Below, piece after piece: positions 61,999-64,000 of a stretch of DNA of 64,000 bases. The position numbers and the translations under genes are program-made. This DNA comes from Linepithema humile (lineage: Eukaryota; Arthropoda; Insecta; Hymenoptera; Formicidae): positions 26,237,911 through 26,301,910 of the forward strand of contig NC_090132.1 of the NCBI RefSeq assembly GCF_040581485.1, written 5' to 3'. Numbering within the stretch: position 1 is the stretch's first letter; every line of letters begins with the position of its first letter. Under the pieces are notes generated by a model. It saw only the letters and a program-made list of their open reading frames with translations, was not told the origin of the DNA and did not search any database.

Positions 61999-64000
61999 GT
62001 GATAAAAAATATTTTTTAAAAATAGAAAATGTATTAAAAATGTTAAAAAATTCGGATTATATCAAATATTAATAAAAAAAATTCTATTTGCAGTGTAGCG
62101 TGCATTAAATGCGCCTATATCGTCACTTGTAATTGTACACCGAAGTCGATAATATTTTCGTAATAGCTTCCCTCTTCCTGCGCCACTCCACGTGTTTACG
62201 ATAAATCGGTGTCGAGTGGTCTCGACTTCGAGAGAATAAAACGTTACCGATCGAATGGAGTTTACGGAATCTTTTTTTTGCGACAGTTACTCAACGTTAA
62301 TGGATTTTAACTGTTACCGTGTATACAGTAAGATAAGCAAAGCGCCTTAGTGAGAATAATACGATTTTCACTTCCTCCAATAAGTTCGCCTGCGAATTTT
62401 CAGGTCGCAATACGACAAACAGCTTATTGCATTATCACGACATACGTACGAGTGATACAAGCCATTCTTTTTATTCTAAAGCATAAAAAAGTTTTAGACA
62501 AAACATAAAATTCGTGTATTTTAACGCACTATAGCTTCTACCTATAAAAACTCTACAAAATTTATCGCCATCCTAAAAACTATATAATATTATACGAGAT
62601 TAACATATCTTGAAATTTTATGACTGACTAGTACCACTGATCCAGCTAGCCGCTCATATGAAAATGTCACACGGAAATGGCGGATTATACCGCCATTGGT
62701 GAGATAGTAAATTTACTTGTGCGGTAGGAATTTGCGGAAAGGCGACATAGAAGAAAGTAATTTAGATCACTCCTCAAAGGAACCAGCTTGAAACGCGCCA
62801 CGAAATTACTACTGTTGGACCGTGAGTCAAGCTCCTCGTAGTAACTCAAGCAGAGGCATTTTATTGGAATTCGGCAATTTAGACGGAAATAAACGTTTTT
62901 ACGCAGATGCGTTTTATCGCTCTCGTAATATAACAACTGTCGTATTGTCAAAAACAAGTGGTGATATTTTTCAACTCTAAAGCTGAAACAATTTTTAAAC
63001 AAGAGAGGAGAGAGATCTTTTTCTCTTACGCAGCAATATAATTATAAAAATTTCAGAACGGCATTGAACAAAATTATCCTTGAACCGTATATTTTTTATT
63101 CAGAAGTAGACACGTGCCTCTGCGTATTACGCAATCATGACACAAGATCTTTAATAAGAAAAATTTGCCCGAAAAAAACAATTGCATTATTTACAAAAAA
63201 GATATGTAAGCAAGAAGCTTCATCGGTACATCACTACAATGCAACGCACGTAATGACAAACTGCGACGAGGGTCGAACGCGGTTCTCGCCGAGTACATAA
63301 AAAGCGCCATCCTAACTTTGGCAATCTGTTTTAGTTTCAGAGTTAATATCCCCCGGGAGAGGCTAAATGTGCTTTCCCGCATGTTTACGCTTACGTGTAG
63401 TCGTATAGATTGTTTCGGCAATACGCTGCACACTGACGCAAAAGTAAGACGATAACCGTCAGGAAATTTGTGGCGCGAGATGCCGAAGTTGAAAAGGGAG
63501 ACGAATTCGCGCAGTCATATTCCGAACGACTTGCCGCGTCGAAAAGTTATGAAGAAACCGCAAATTCAAAATGGCTTTTCCGCGATATTTTCGGTACACG
63601 AATTTTCCGATAGGATTTTCAAAAACGACGAAAGAAACGCCCTTCTAATTTAAAAAAAAAAATATATATTTTGAACCGACAACTATAGCGCGCGTGCAGC
63701 TGTATATTGTTACGCGATGCGAAATCTCTTCCTTCGACAAGAAATAACTTCGATATGGAATACCATGAGGAATACGAGTCGATTAATGCGTCGTCGAATG
63801 GAACTCTCTTACACGGCCGTCCTTCTCGTATAACGCAAGCGCGCAATAACTTCCACCTGTCCGCGAGCGTCGTACGTGTTCCGGATGTTATACTAGCGGG
63901 AATAGTTTGCGATTTTATGGAACGAATGCTTTCTTGCTGTCTGCGGATGTATTCTACTATCGTATGTAGTCCTTATACCCTTCATCCGAGATATAAATTG

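Overview
The window looks like nuclear DNA of an insect. The spliced gene models have GT-AG introns, and the proteins read like those of arthropods, most like Hymenoptera (ant, bee or wasp); the order is an inference from protein resemblance. Base composition is patchy, AT-rich around 8-15 kb and mixed to GC-rich in 24-64 kb, with many (CT)n/(GA)n microsatellites. I rebuilt five protein-coding genes exon by exon and checked that reading phase is kept across every junction.

Layout: (1) 1-3164 is a non-coding flank. (2) 3165-7408, minus strand: a ZDHHC5/8-type palmitoyltransferase in nine exons, 662 aa, ending in the PDZ ligand EISV. (3) 8181-11445, plus strand, head-to-head with gene 2: an intact 11-exon, 753-aa paralogue of the ribonucleotide reductase large subunit. 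It has lost the thiyl-radical cysteine, one of the redox-pair cysteines, the phosphate-binding loop, loop 2 and the C-terminal tail, but keeps a well-conserved N-terminal ATP cone. This apparent pseudoenzyme is the most striking item in the window. (4) 12062-13024, plus strand: the rRNA-processing factor UTP23 in three exons, 253 aa. (5) 15070-20041, minus strand, convergent with UTP23: the decapping scaffold Ge-1/EDC4 in seven coding exons, 1101 aa, with a foldback hAT-type MITE in its first intron. (6) 24715-39107, minus strand: a type I (Ca2+-regulated) diacylglycerol kinase, Dgk, with 16 coding exons visible (859 aa), including a 24-nt microexon. Its N-terminal coding exon(s) were not found. 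(7) 39108-64000: no exon I can defend. It holds microsatellites, tandem repeats and several islands of perfect CRE palindromes (TGACGTCA), one next to a perfect RFX X-box. This is probably the long 5' intron or upstream regulatory region of Dgk.

The genes are functionally unrelated housekeeping or signalling genes: membrane-protein palmitoylation, nucleotide metabolism or its regulation, small-subunit rRNA processing, mRNA decapping and lipid signalling. There is no operon-like logic. The interesting biology is the inactivated reductase paralogue and the candidate regulatory islands around Dgk.
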